From DASVBE01 sp963770375 (lineage in GTDB: Bacteria > Actinomycetota > Actinomycetes > Streptosporangiales > Streptosporangiaceae), in contig CAVYPM010000006.1 of NCBI GenBank assembly GCA_963770375.1, positions 124,001 through 188,000 on the forward strand: DNA of 64,000 nucleotides, read 5' to 3'. The notes below the pieces were generated by a model. The model was not told where the DNA came from, made no database searches, and worked only from the letters and a program-made list of their open reading frames with translations. Shown in pieces: positions 9,196 to 18,248 of this stretch; the first letter of the stretch is position 1; every line of letters begins with the position of its first letter. A program made the translations under genes and the position numbers.

Positions 9196-9785
9196 GAGCG
9201 GCCGCGGAGCCCGGAATTGATCTGATCCAGATCGAATGCGCCGGGGTCGAACCCGGCGGCCGAGCTGAGGCCCAGCCATTCCAGGCGGTCCTCGTGCTCC
9301 TTGTGAGCGGGATCGGCCAGGATCTCCAGCAGGTCGCTGTAGCCCCAGATGCCGCCGCAGTCCTCCGGAGGGCAGGCCCGCCGCCCGGCCACGCAACGCG
9401 GGTAGCTGACGGCGGGTTCCGCGTCGCCGACCGCTTCGACCACGATGTCGTGTTCCCAGTCGTCACCGAAGTCGTAGGTGTAGCTGAGCCGGTCACCGGC
9501 GGACGGGGCGACCTGGCTGAGCCGCTTCGCGGCCGCGCTGCGGATCTCCAGCTCGCGGTCAGCAATGCCGTACTGCTCTCCCGCGGCCTCGAAGGCCCAC
9601 ATGTGGTAGTCCTCCCAGCCGAAGGCGTTCTGGATGACGCCGTGCAGCTGGGACAGCGTGCAGTCCGACCGCACCTGCAGCCGACGCCAGATGGGCGGCT
9701 TGGACCCCCGCAGGGTGACCTTGATCGTGTGTACCGCCCGCCCCGCAGCGCGCGTTCCGGGCCTGGCGTTCTCGGCCTTTGGCAT
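9192..9785 (-). CDS. Plasmid pRiA4b ORF-3 family protein
   Basis: About 197 aa with the IS1096 TnpR/pRiA4b ORF-3-like domain: VTLRGSKPPIWRRLQV, a WEDYHMWAF segment, YDFGDDWEHDI, and a Cys-containing segment (CVAGRRACPPEDCGG) that may bind a metal. Despite the family name there are no transposon ends nearby, and such proteins are common in actinobacterial chromosomes. I chose the ATG at 9785 because GGCAGGA lies 9 bases upstream; an ATG nine bases earlier is possible. It forms a two-gene unit with the downstream P-loop kinase. Function unknown. Confidence 0.8.
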   Translation of the reverse strand: MPKAENARPGTRAAGRAVHTIKVTLRGSKPPIWRRLQVRSDCTLSQLHGVIQNAFGWEDYHMWAFEAAGEQYGIADRELEIRSAAAKRLSQVAPSAGDRLSYTYDFGDDWEHDIVVEAVGDAEPAVSYPRCVAGRRACPPEDCGGIWGYSDLLEILADPAHKEHEDRLEWLGLSSAAGFDPGAFDLDQINSGLRGRS

Positions 9786-9884
9786 GGCCGCCATCCTGCC
9801 ACTGCGGCGGGGACCGCGAGCCAACCGGCGCCGCCACCACCGCAGGCACCGGGCCGCTAGCTACTCTGGCGGGCCCAGCCGGCG

Positions 9885-10358
9885 TCAGGTGGGTGGCAGG
9901 AGCGGCCCGCCTTGCCAGCTCTGGAAGACCAGGTTGGTGCGGACCGACATGACTCCGGGACGGTCGGTGAGGGCATCCACGGCCACCCGCTGAAGGTCTT
10001 CCACGTCACGGGCGGCCACGTGGATGAGGTAGTCGTCGGGCCCGGCGACAAGGTGGACGGCGCGGGTGTGCGGCTGGGCAAGGGCGTGCTCGACGAACTG
10101 GCTGACCAGCGGGCGGTGGTGCGGGCCGGTCCGGACGGCCAGGAAGGCCTGCAGGGGGAGGCCGAGGGCCGCCGGGTCCAGCCGCACGGTGTAGCCGCGG
10201 ATGACGCCGGTACGACGGAGCCGGTTGACCCGGTCCAGGCAGGTGGATGGGGCGACCCCGGCGGCGGCGGCGAGGTCACGGTAGGAAGTCCGGGCGTCGT
10301 TCTGCAGGACTCGCAGGATCTCAAGATCAACCGGATCGAGTTCAACCGCATCGGCCAT
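9885..10358 (-). CDS. Lrp/AsnC family transcriptional regulator
   Basis: Regulator of 157 aa: an N-terminal helix-turn-helix (LDLEILRVLQNDARTSYRDL type, residues 7-60) joined to a C-terminal RAM/AsnC ligand-binding domain (residues about 70-150) containing the GPDDYL turn. It probably controls amino-acid-linked genes. It is divergent from the SRPBCC gene at 10482. The 123-bp gap holds inverted half-sites TGCCGA (10360) and TCGGCA (10393), a plausible but unproved autoregulatory site. Confidence 0.9.
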   Translation of the reverse strand: MADAVELDPVDLEILRVLQNDARTSYRDLAAAAGVAPSTCLDRVNRLRRTGVIRGYTVRLDPAALGLPLQAFLAVRTGPHHRPLVSQFVEHALAQPHTRAVHLVAGPDDYLIHVAARDVEDLQRVAVDALTDRPGVMSVRTNLVFQSWQGGPLLPPT

Positions 10359-10481
10359 CTGCCGAACGTAGCACGGCTCATCATCATGACAGTCGGCAAA
10401 TGACCGATGGTGGAGACATCTGGCGGGTCAGCTGTGACCCGGATGCACGATGTGCGGCCCGACGAGGGAGAGCCTGAACGG

Positions 10482-10880
10482 ATGTCGATCCACGAGGAAG
10501 CACTGATCAAGGTGAGCCCGGCGCAGGTATATGAGTTCCTGACGAGCGGGGAGGTCTTCGCCGCGGCGACGGAGATGCCAGCCCAGGTGAGCGATCGGGA
10601 AGGTGAGCCCTTTTCGCTGTTCGGCGGCCGGGTGGAGGGCCGGCAGATCGAACTGGTGCCCGGCCAGCGCGTCGTGCAGGCGTGGCGGTTCGGCAGCACG
10701 CACCCGGATGAATGGGAACCGGGCGTCTACTCAATTGTCCGGTTCACGATGTACGCCGAGGGGGACGCGACCAGGTTCGTGATCGACCACGATGCGATCC
10801 CGCCGCAGTGGGAGGACCACATCCAGTCCGGCTACTCGGCCTTCTACCAGGATCCGCTGACCAGGCACTTCGGCGGATAG
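10482..10880 (+). CDS. SRPBCC (AHSA1/START-like) family protein
   Basis: 132-aa lipid- or ligand-binding-fold protein of the activator-of-Hsp90/SRPBCC class. It begins SIHEEALIKVSPAQVYEFLT and ends with a GYSAFYQDPLTRHF helix; the GGRVEGRQIELVPGQRVVQAWR segment is typical of AHSA1 proteins. The ATG at 10482 has GAGGGAGAG about 10 bases upstream; the open frame extends 75 bases further but without family similarity. It is divergent from the Lrp-type regulator. Ligand unknown. Confidence 0.85.
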   Translation: MSIHEEALIKVSPAQVYEFLTSGEVFAAATEMPAQVSDREGEPFSLFGGRVEGRQIELVPGQRVVQAWRFGSTHPDEWEPGVYSIVRFTMYAEGDATRFVIDHDAIPPQWEDHIQSGYSAFYQDPLTRHFGG

Positions 10881-10956
10881 AAGGGTCACCAGAACCCGCT
10901 GACCATGAGTGCCGGCGCCGTTAACCCTTTGCCGGCCGCCGTCCGCCTGGCCGAGG

Positions 10957-11547
10957 ATGGCGGCCATGGCCACGAGCCGGCGAGCCGACATGTTCACCGC
11001 GGACGGCAGGCCGTCTGACGACGACCCGCGTGAGAACGGGCCACGGCTGGGCGACGAGCGCGCCACGCTGGCCGAAGCCCTGCGCTGTCAGCGCCTCACG
11101 CTGGAGCTGAAGTGCGCGGGCCTGGATGCGCAGGCTATGGCGCGGCGTTCCGTCGAGCCGTCGACGATGTCGCTCCTGGGTGTGGTGCGGCACCTGGCCG
11201 AGACGGAGCGGGCGACGTTCCGGGTGCTGATGGCCGGGCAGGACGTGCCCCGGCTGTTCTGCTCCGCCGTCGACCGTGACGGTGATTTCGACGGTGCCGT
11301 TCCCGACCCCCAGGTGGTGGCGCAGGCGTGGGACGCCTGGCGGGCGGAGGTGGACTTCGCCACGCGGTTTGTCGCCGGGGCCCCCAGTCTCGACATCACC
11401 GGCCACGATCCCCTCAATCAGCACGGCAGCGGCGGAGGCCTGATTTCGCTGCGCGAGGTGCTGGTCGGGATGATCGGGGAGTACGCCCGCCACATGGGCC
11501 ACGTCGACCTGCTGCGCGAACGGATCGACGGCCGCATCGGCCAATGA
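10957..11547 (+). CDS. DinB family protein (DUF664)
   Basis: 196-aa four-helix-bundle protein of the DinB/YfiT superfamily. Three metal-binding histidines fit VVRHLAETE, an expected central position, and the EYARHMGHVDLLRE segment near the C-terminus. Actinobacterial relatives are often thiol-dependent (mycothiol or bacillithiol) transferases. With mshC in the same window a mycothiol-dependent role is possible, but this is inference from the family. The ATG at 10957 follows GCCGAGG closely; other starts are possible. The stop codon forms the first bases of a large palindrome. Confidence 0.82.
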   Translation: MAAMATSRRADMFTADGRPSDDDPRENGPRLGDERATLAEALRCQRLTLELKCAGLDAQAMARRSVEPSTMSLLGVVRHLAETERATFRVLMAGQDVPRLFCSAVDRDGDFDGAVPDPQVVAQAWDAWRAEVDFATRFVAGAPSLDITGHDPLNQHGSGGGLISLREVLVGMIGEYARHMGHVDLLRERIDGRIGQ

Positions 11548-11594
11548 TCACGGAGGGTTGTGCACCGCCGGCGGTGCAAAACCCTCCGTGATCA
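11545..11594. repeat. 50-bp near-perfect intergenic palindrome
   Basis: Each 25-base half pairs with the other at 24 positions. The outer arms are TGATCACGGAGGGTT and its complement, and the core TGCACCGCCGGCGGTGCA is itself a perfect palindrome. It begins in the TGA stop of the DinB gene and probably terminates it. Its right arm (TGCAAAACCCT followed by GATCA) recurs in the palindrome at 38005. Confidence 0.85.
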
Positions 11595-11612
11595 CCCGTT
11601 ACGAGCTGCCGC

Positions 11613-11748
11613 TCATGGCCGGCGGGCCCGGCCCAGGAAGGCCATCAGCCGCTCGGTGGGCGTCGCGCTGCCAGGGGCGGGCACCTCAGGCCCGAACAGG
11701 CTGTGGTCACCGCCGCCCCGCAGGCCGGGCACGACCTGGTGGGCGACG
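11613..11748 (-). pseudogene. C-terminal remnant of an alpha/beta-hydrolase-like gene
   Basis: A minus-strand frame ending at 11613 encodes about 45 residues resembling a hydrolase tail, including GGGDHSLFGP, where the His of DHS would be the catalytic histidine, and ERLMAFLGRARRP at the end. No upstream body is present: the frame runs directly into the antisense of the LysR remnant. It looks like the tail of a gene removed by a deletion or rearrangement that also cut the LysR gene. Confidence 0.45.
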
Positions 11749-11749
11749 G

Positions 11750-12484
11750 ACGACCCGCGGCGTCACGCCGACCCCGCTCGGGCAGCGCCTGCTGCCGCTG
11801 ATCGAGAGCACGCTGCAGGGGCTGGACACGGTGCTGGCCGAAGCCCGGCTGGCCACCCGGCAGGAACCGCGCCCGCTGCGGGTCGGCGTCTCCCCGCTCA
11901 TCAACCGCGAGCTGATCGGGAGAATGTTCGAGGCGGCCAGCGCGGCAGCGCCCGAGCACGCCGTCGTGCTCCGCGCGGGAGCGGTCTCCGATCTGCAGGG
12001 CGCGCTGGCCGGCGCCGAGCTGGACCTGCTGCTGATCCCGGAACGAGACATGGCGCCCGTGTTCCGGCAGGCGATCGTGGCCAGGGATCCGATGGTGTTC
12101 ATCGCGGCCAAGGCGGGCCCGGCAGCGGACGGCCCCGAGGCCATCCCGATCGAGTTGCAGGACACTACCGCGGTGCCGCTCATCCTGCCTACCGACGCAT
12201 GCGGGCTGGCCCCGTTCACCCGCCGGGTGTTCGCCGATTCCGGGTTGCCGCTGCCCACCTATCCCGGGGAGGCGCACGACTGCCGCATCCTGCAGGACTG
12301 GGTGGCCCTGGGCCTGGGTTCAGCCCTGCTGCCAGGCCCCAAGGTCGCCGCCGGGACGCCGGCCCGCCCGGTGCAGCGTGGCGAGGTTCCCGTCACGATC
12401 GCCTACCAGGCCTGCTGGATGGCCACCTCACCGCTACGGACGGAGATCTCCGGCCTCGTGTCGATGCTGACCGCCATGTCCTGA
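11750..12484 (+). pseudogene. LysR-type regulator lacking its DNA-binding domain
   Basis: The product resembles a LysR protein from the end of the winged-helix onward: TRGVTPTPLG (the usual end of the HTH domain), the linker helix, and the effector domain with LRVGVSPLI and ELDLLLIPE. The first 55 or so residues that should form the HTH are absent in all three frames upstream, where a hydrolase-tail remnant is found on the other strand. Without that domain it cannot act as a normal regulator. An open frame does reach back to 11558, but its N-terminal part has no similarity to the family. Confidence 0.75.
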
Positions 12485-12543
12485 GGCGGCCTCTTCCCGC
12501 CGCTGGCTGATGAGCCGCGCTGCGGGTCGTAGGGTGAGGGGTC

Positions 12544-13227
12544 ATGACCCCTCAGCCGCTGCGGGACATGATGGATCCGGGCTGGGCCGAGGCCCTGGAG
12601 CCCGTCGAGCCGAAGATCCGGGAAATGGGCGCGTTCCTGCGCGCCGAGGTGGCCGCCGGGCGGACGTACCTGCCGTCCGGGGATCTGGTGCTGCGGGCCT
12701 TCCGGCAGCCGTTCACCAGCATCCGCGTGCTGATCGTGGGCCAGGACCCGTACCCGACGCCGGGCAACCCGGTGGGGCTGAGCTTCTCGGTGCCGCCGAA
12801 GACCCGGATCCCGGCCAGCCTGATCAACATCTTCAAGGAGTACTGCGAGGACCTCGGCTACCCGCGGCCGTCGAGCGGGGACCTGAGCCCGTGGACCGAG
12901 CGCGGCGTCATGCTGCTGAACCGGGCGCTGACCGTTCAGCCGGGCCAGCCGGCCTCGCACCGCGGCAAGGGCTGGGAGACCGTCACCGACCAGGCCATCA
13001 CCGCCCTGGCCAGCCGGGGCACGCCGCTGGTCGCGATCCTGTGGGGCCGCGACGCCCGCAGCCTGGTCCCGCTGCTGGCCAGCCACGACAAGGTCGCCTG
13101 GGTCGAGTCCGCCCACCCCAGCCCGAACTCCGCGGACCGCGGCTTCTTCGGCTCCCGCCCGTTCAGCCGCGCCAACCAGCTGCTGGAGAAGATGGGCGGC
13201 GACCCCGTCGACTGGAAGCTTCCCTAG
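12544..13227 (+). CDS. ung: Uracil-DNA glycosylase, family 1
   Basis: 227-aa base-excision-repair enzyme that removes uracil from DNA. The water-activating motif GQDPYP is followed by the PVGLSFSV uracil pocket, and the minor-groove loop motif is HPSPNSA, a small variant of HPSPLSA. ALTVQPGQPASHRGKGWE carries the usual conserved segment between them. The length is normal. The ATG at 12544 follows a GGGTGAGGGG stretch. It is a single gene ahead of the aldo/keto reductase gene. Confidence 0.96.
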   Translation: MTPQPLRDMMDPGWAEALEPVEPKIREMGAFLRAEVAAGRTYLPSGDLVLRAFRQPFTSIRVLIVGQDPYPTPGNPVGLSFSVPPKTRIPASLINIFKEYCEDLGYPRPSSGDLSPWTERGVMLLNRALTVQPGQPASHRGKGWETVTDQAITALASRGTPLVAILWGRDARSLVPLLASHDKVAWVESAHPSPNSADRGFFGSRPFSRANQLLEKMGGDPVDWKLP

Positions 13228-13287
13228 CCAGCCCACCGGCCACGCCCGGCCCAGCAGCATCACCGGCGCACTGAAAGACTGGCGGGC

Positions 13288-14316
13288 ATGAGCTATCTCG
13301 CCAGTGCTGACCGTTATGACCAGACCCCGTACCGGCGCTGCGGGCGCAGCGGCATCCTGCTGCCTGAGGTGTCGCTCGGGCTGTGGCAGAACTTCGGTGA
13401 CACGCAGCCGCTCGAAACCCAGAAAGAGATCCTGTTCCGGGCCTTCGACCTCGGCGTGACCCACTTCGACCTGGCCAACAACTACGGCCCGCCGTACGGG
13501 GCGGCGGAGGTCAATTTCGGCGCGATCATGCGCTCGGACCTCAGGCCGTACCGGGACGAGCTGATCATCTCGACCAAGGCCGGCTGGGACATGTGGCCCG
13601 GCCCGTACGGCGACCGCGGCTCGCGCAAGTACCTCCTCGCCAGCCTGGACCAGTCGCTGGCCCGGATGGGCCTGGACTACGTCGACATCTTCTACAGCCA
13701 CCGGTCCGACCCGGACACCCCGCTCGAGGAGACCATGAGCGCGCTGGCCACCGCGGTCCAGTCCGGGCGCGCGCTGTACGCCGGCATCTCGTCCTACTCC
13801 GCGGAGCGGACCGCCGAGGCCGCCGCGATCCTCCGGCAGATGGGCGTGCGGCTCCTCATCCACCAGCCGTCCTACTCGATGCTGAACCGGTGGATCGAGG
13901 AGTCCCTGCTGGACACCCTCGAAGAGGAGGGCGCGGGCTGTATCCCGTTCTCCCCGCTGGCCCAGGGCCTGCTCACCGGCAAGTACCTGAACGGGATCCC
14001 GGCCGGCTCCCGCGCCAGCCTGAACGGCAGCTCGCTGGACAAGGACCAGCTCACCGAGTCGACCCTGGCCCACATCCGGTCCCTCGCGGAGATCGCCAGG
14101 GCCCGCGGCCAGTCGCTGGCCCAGCTGGCGCTGAGCTGGGCCCTGCGCGACCAGCGGGTCACCTCGGTGCTGATCGGCGCCAGCAGCGTGGCCCAGCTGG
14201 AGGAGAACCTCGCCGCCACGAAGAACACCACGTTCTCCGAAGAGGAACTGGCCGCGATCGACCGGGACGCGGTGGAATCGGGTATCAACCTGTGGGCCGG
14301 CTCCAGCGCCGGCTAG
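13288..14316 (+). CDS. Aldo/keto reductase, YghZ/L-glyceraldehyde-3-phosphate reductase type
   Basis: 342-aa NADPH-dependent TIM-barrel reductase. Near the N-terminus it has the YRRCGRSG start, HFDLANNYGPP with the catalytic Asp and Tyr, and later YVDIFYSHR with the catalytic His. The C-terminal cofactor loop reads SVLIGASSVAQLEEN. The YGPPYG pattern and length match the YghZ group, which reduces methylglyoxal and L-glyceraldehyde-3-phosphate. The gene stands between ung and nadK, separated from nadK by only 29 bases. Confidence 0.9.
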   Translation: MSYLASADRYDQTPYRRCGRSGILLPEVSLGLWQNFGDTQPLETQKEILFRAFDLGVTHFDLANNYGPPYGAAEVNFGAIMRSDLRPYRDELIISTKAGWDMWPGPYGDRGSRKYLLASLDQSLARMGLDYVDIFYSHRSDPDTPLEETMSALATAVQSGRALYAGISSYSAERTAEAAAILRQMGVRLLIHQPSYSMLNRWIEESLLDTLEEEGAGCIPFSPLAQGLLTGKYLNGIPAGSRASLNGSSLDKDQLTESTLAHIRSLAEIARARGQSLAQLALSWALRDQRVTSVLIGASSVAQLEENLAATKNTTFSEEELAAIDRDAVESGINLWAGSSAG

Positions 14317-14345
14317 CGACCGGCGACCGATAGGGGTCTGGCACC

Positions 14346-15260
14346 GTGCATTCGGTAGGCCTTGTACTGCACCCGCGCCGCGACTGCGAGGGCGCCATCG
14401 GCGCGGTGCTGGACTGGACGATGGCCCACGGCGCCAGGCTCTACGGCGTGACCGACGAGATCAGCCGGGTCCAGGGCGCCACCGCGGTCCCCGCTGACGA
14501 ACTGGGGGCCATGGTCGACCTGCTGGTCAGCCTGGGCGGCGACGGAACGATGCTGCGCGCGATGCGGCTGTCCGACGGGACCCGGGCCCCGGTGCTCGGC
14601 GTCAACCTCGGCCGGCTCGGCTTCCTGGCCGAGGTCGACGTCCCGGATCTGCCCGCCGCGCTGACCGCGATCGACAACAAGGACTTCACCGCGGAGTACC
14701 GGCTGGCCCTGGACGCGTTCATCGACGGCCGCACGCTGACCGCGTTCAACGACGTCGCGGTGGTCCGGGTGCCCGGCGAGGGCAGCAGTGCACGGGTCAA
14801 CCTGCTGGTCGGTGGCGCACCGTTCGTCGGCTACGCGGCCGACGCGGTCGTGATCGCCACGCCCACCGGGTCGACCGCGTACAGCTTCGCGGCGGGCGGC
14901 CCGATCGTCAGCCCGGCGGTGAAGGGACTGCTGGTCACCCCGGCCGCGCCGCACTCCGCGTACCGCGGCGGCCTGGTCCTGTCCACGGACGACTCGCTGG
15001 CGCTGGAGATCCTGCCGGACAGCGGACGGCTGGCGGTCGAGGTGGACGGCAACGTGGCCCGGTACGTCGGCCCCGGCGACCGGGTCGACCTGCGGGCCCG
15101 GCCGAACGCGGCCCGGGTCATCCGGCTCGGCATGACCACGTTCTACGAGCGGGCCCGGCGCAAGCTGCGGCTCACCGACTCCGCCGAGCTCGATCCGTCC
15201 GCGCTGGCCCGGTCGCTGGCGGACCGGCCCCTGCTGGACCGGCCAGGTCCGGCCTGCTGA
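14346..15260 (+). CDS. nadK: NAD kinase
   Basis: 304-aa enzyme that phosphorylates NAD to NADP. The LGGDGTML motif contains the essential GGDGT, and the second conserved element reads ATPTGSTAYSFAAGGPI. The usual NE dipeptide is ND here (AFNDVAVV), a variant position. The GTG start at 14346 gives a normal length; no better start lies upstream. Being close behind the aldo/keto reductase gene, it may be cotranscribed with it, supplying NADP for the reductase. Actinobacteria often carry two NAD kinases; this could be the second. Confidence 0.88.
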   Translation: MHSVGLVLHPRRDCEGAIGAVLDWTMAHGARLYGVTDEISRVQGATAVPADELGAMVDLLVSLGGDGTMLRAMRLSDGTRAPVLGVNLGRLGFLAEVDVPDLPAALTAIDNKDFTAEYRLALDAFIDGRTLTAFNDVAVVRVPGEGSSARVNLLVGGAPFVGYAADAVVIATPTGSTAYSFAAGGPIVSPAVKGLLVTPAAPHSAYRGGLVLSTDDSLALEILPDSGRLAVEVDGNVARYVGPGDRVDLRARPNAARVIRLGMTTFYERARRKLRLTDSAELDPSALARSLADRPLLDRPGPAC

Positions 15261-15272
15261 CCGGGGAAGCCG

Positions 15273-17771
15273 CTAGTTCCGCGCGGACCTCGCCCACGCC
15301 GCGATCTGCGACCGGGACGAGAACCCCAGCTTGGCCAGGATGTTCGCGACGTGCCTGGCCGCCGTGGCCGGCGCGATCACCAGTTCCTCGGCGATCTGCC
15401 GGTTGCTCAGCCCGGCCGCGATCAGCTCGATGATCTGCCGTTCCCGCGGGGTCAGCTGGTTCGGCAGCGGCAGCGCCGCTGCGGCCCCCGCGCCGCCGCC
15501 CGGACCGCCGGCGCCGCCGCCCGCCGTGGCACCGTTCACCGCCGCATCAAGGCCAGCGGAACCAGCCCCGGACAGCGCCAGCGCGACCGCCTGGTCCGGG
15601 GTCATCGCCGCGCCCTCCTCCCACAGCCGCGACACCACGGCGTCGCCCAGTGCCCCGGCCGCGGCCAGGTACTGACTTACCTTTCCCCCGGACAGCGGCC
15701 GCAGCCCGGCGGTGTCCCGCAGCCCCGCCGCCGCCGCGATCAGCCGGACCGCCTGCGCGGGCTCGTCCTGCGCCGCGGCCAGCTCGGCGAACGCCTCCAG
15801 CCCCCGGGCCACCCCGATGCGCGACCCGGTCGAGTGGCTGAGCACCAGGCTTTCCCCCAGGTACTCCCCGGCGGTCTCATGATCCTTCTGCTCCAGCGCC
15901 ACCCGGGCGAGCCCGGCCAGGCAGCGGGCGATATCCGGCCGCGCGTCTATCTCCCGGAAGATCGGCAGCGCCTCGGTGTAGTAACGGCGGGCCACGTCCG
16001 GCTCGGACCGCAGCCGGGCCAGGTCACCGAGCCCGATCATGGTACGGGCCGCGCCCCACTGCTGGTCGATCCGCTGCATCACGGCCAGCGCGGCCAAGCC
16101 GAATTCCTCCGTGTCGCGCAGGTTGAGCCGCAAGGCGGCGGCCTGGGCCAGGCTGCCCAGCGCGTAGCCCTCGTTGAACGAGTCACCCGACTCCCGGGCC
16201 AGCTCCAGCGCCTCGGTAGCCCGCGCAATACCCTCCTCCAGCCGGCCCAGATGCAGCGCCGCCTCGGCGAGCAAGTTCAGCGTGGTCGCCGTCCAGAACG
16301 AGTCACCGGCCGCCACGCACAGCGCAAGAGCCTCCTGCGCGCCCCGCTCGGCCTCGGCCGGGTCGATGGACATGGCCAGCTGGGCCCGCCCGGCCAGCGC
16401 GGCACCCCGCACCCAGCCCGGCAGGCCCGGCGCGTCCAGCGCGAGGAACGAGTCGAACCAGTCCCGGCCCTCGGCGAACCGGCCCCGCACGATCCAGCAC
16501 GGACGCACACCGGTGCAGATCCGCAGCCCGCCCTCGGCGTCGCCGCGGGCCATGCAGCGGCTGAGCACCTGGTCGACGTTGACGGTGTCGATGTCGTAGC
16601 GGCGGAACACGTCGACCCGGGCCGACCACGGGCCAGGGATCAGCGCCATGCCGATCGCCATGTTCTGCTCCGCCACCCGCAACGTGTAGTCCCGCAGGAG
16701 CTGCTCGCGCTGCTCCGCCTCGCCGGCGGCGGCCAGCTGCTCGGCTGCGTACTCCCTGATGGCGTCGAGCATCCTGTACCTGTACTGGCCGAGGACCTCG
16801 GGCTCGACCACGACGAGGGACTTGTCGACCAGCGCGGTGATCAGGTCGAGCACCCTGGCCACCGGGAGCTGCTCGTCGGAGCAGATCTCCTCGGCCATCT
16901 CCAGCGACCAGCCGGTGAACACCGACAGCCGCCGGAACAGGACCTGCTCGTCGGGGGTGAGCAGGTTGTAGCTCCAGTCGATGGTGGCGCGCAGCGTGCG
17001 CTGCCGGGCCGGCACCGTGCGGTCCTGGGTGGCCAGCAGCCGGAACCGGTCGTGCAGCAGCGCCTCGATCTGCTCGGCGGACAGCATCCGCACCCAGGCC
17101 GCGGCGAGCTCGATGGCCAGCGGCAGCCCCTCGAGAGCGCGGCAGAGCCGGCCGACAGCCGCCGCGTTCCCGCCGGTCACCGTGAAGCTGGGCAGCGCCG
17201 CCGCGGCCCGGTCGGCGAACAGCGCGGCAGCCTCGGAGCTGGAAAGATCGGCCACCGACGTCGGCGGCGGTGGCGGCGGCGGCACGGTCAGCGGCGGGAC
17301 CTGCCAGACGGTCTCCGCCGCCACCCGCAGCGGCTCCCGGCTGGTGACGATGATGTGCAGCCCGGGCGCCCCGGCCAGCAGCCGCTGGGCAACCCGCGCC
17401 GCCGCGTCGATCAGGTGCTCGCAGTTGTCCAGCGCGACCAGCAGGCTGCGCGCGGCCAGCGCGTCGGCGAGCGTGTCCAGCAGCGGGCGGCCGTTTTCCT
17501 CGGTCACCCCGACCACCGAGGCCACCCGGGAGACCACCAGGTCGGGCTGCTGCAGGTCGCCCAGCTCAACCATCCACACCCCGTCGGGGAACTCGTCCCG
17601 CAGCGCGGCCAGGATCCGCCCGGCCAGCCGGGTTTTGCCGATCCCGCCGGTGCCGCACAGCGTCAGCGCGCGCGAGCTCAGCAGGGACGCGCGCAGCTCG
17701 CCGAGCTCACGCTCCCGGCCGATGAACCGGTTCGGTTCCTCGTGCAGGTTGTGCTGTTCTGCGGTGATCAT
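15273..17771 (-). CDS. STAND ATPase regulator with C-terminal LuxR helix-turn-helix
   Basis: 832-aa signal-transduction ATPase. The N-terminal NB-ARC-like domain has Walker A GTGGIGKTRL (about residue 45) and Walker B LLVALDNCEHLI. A winged-helix-like linker and tetratricopeptide-type helices fill residues about 400-700, and a LuxR HTH (LTPRERQIIELIAAGLSNRQI) closes the protein. A Gly/Ala-rich linker precedes the HTH. I chose the ATG at 17771, just before the conserved FIGRERELGELR; the frame extends 43 codons further without similarity. The palindrome at 17882-17899 upstream may be an operator. Effector and targets are unknown. Confidence 0.88.
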   Translation of the reverse strand: MITAEQHNLHEEPNRFIGRERELGELRASLLSSRALTLCGTGGIGKTRLAGRILAALRDEFPDGVWMVELGDLQQPDLVVSRVASVVGVTEENGRPLLDTLADALAARSLLVALDNCEHLIDAAARVAQRLLAGAPGLHIIVTSREPLRVAAETVWQVPPLTVPPPPPPPTSVADLSSSEAAALFADRAAAALPSFTVTGGNAAAVGRLCRALEGLPLAIELAAAWVRMLSAEQIEALLHDRFRLLATQDRTVPARQRTLRATIDWSYNLLTPDEQVLFRRLSVFTGWSLEMAEEICSDEQLPVARVLDLITALVDKSLVVVEPEVLGQYRYRMLDAIREYAAEQLAAAGEAEQREQLLRDYTLRVAEQNMAIGMALIPGPWSARVDVFRRYDIDTVNVDQVLSRCMARGDAEGGLRICTGVRPCWIVRGRFAEGRDWFDSFLALDAPGLPGWVRGAALAGRAQLAMSIDPAEAERGAQEALALCVAAGDSFWTATTLNLLAEAALHLGRLEEGIARATEALELARESGDSFNEGYALGSLAQAAALRLNLRDTEEFGLAALAVMQRIDQQWGAARTMIGLGDLARLRSEPDVARRYYTEALPIFREIDARPDIARCLAGLARVALEQKDHETAGEYLGESLVLSHSTGSRIGVARGLEAFAELAAAQDEPAQAVRLIAAAAGLRDTAGLRPLSGGKVSQYLAAAGALGDAVVSRLWEEGAAMTPDQAVALALSGAGSAGLDAAVNGATAGGGAGGPGGGAGAAAALPLPNQLTPRERQIIELIAAGLSNRQIAEELVIAPATAARHVANILAKLGFSSRSQIAAWARSARN

Positions 17772-18248
17772 GGCGGCTCGCCGGGGGTTGCTTTCGTGGG
17801 GCGGGCCACCGGGCACGCCCCGGGGCTGCGCACAGCTCGGCGTGACCGGCGCCACCCAGGACCGGGGCAGAAGGAGGCGGCTGACCCCTTTTGGGGTCAT
17901 TCGGGCAGGTCTCCATCATCTCTCTTCCTGCCGCATCCGTCACGCTTTCGGCAAGTCACGGCACCGCGGGCGGAATCGGGCCGCGCAGGTCAGCAGTCCT
18001 ACGGTAACGATCCGGCAACGGCGGCACTCGCACCCATCCATATTGCCGCGGGTACCGAACAAGGGCCGTAGATCGGATCACCGGTCGGGACAGCGGAATA
18101 CGACGGGGAAAGAGCCCGCGGGCCGCGATACGCCGGACCGAAAGACGGATACGCAGAGTAGCCGACTGAGCGCGATGGGGCACCTTCAGTCCCGCGGCTC
18201 ACAGCAAGGACGGCGGCACGGAGCCGCCGCTCCGGGGAGGAACTCTCA
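17772..18248. other. 477-bp divergent intergenic region
   Basis: It separates the STAND/LuxR regulator (minus) from the Tat-peptide gene (plus). I see the 7-bp inverted repeat at 17882-17899 and, just before 18249, a GGGGAGG ribosome site. No open frame with protein-like composition and no tRNA is evident. It must hold both promoters. Confidence 0.5.
17882..17899. promoter_or_regulatory. Inverted repeat upstream of the STAND/LuxR regulator
   Basis: TGACCCC and GGGGTCA flank four T bases about 110 bp upstream of the regulator start. The symmetry suits a dimeric HTH protein such as the regulator itself. Autoregulation is inference. Confidence 0.4.

Noticed and set aside
9192..9785. IS1096 TnpR/pRiA4b ORF-3 protein as evidence of an insertion sequence
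   Set aside because: No transposase, terminal inverted repeats or target duplication nearby; the family is widespread in chromosomes.
15351..18071. 906-aa plus-strand frame opposite the STAND/LuxR regulator
   Set aside because: Arg/Gly/Pro/Gln-rich antisense shadow of the regulator gene with no domain similarity.
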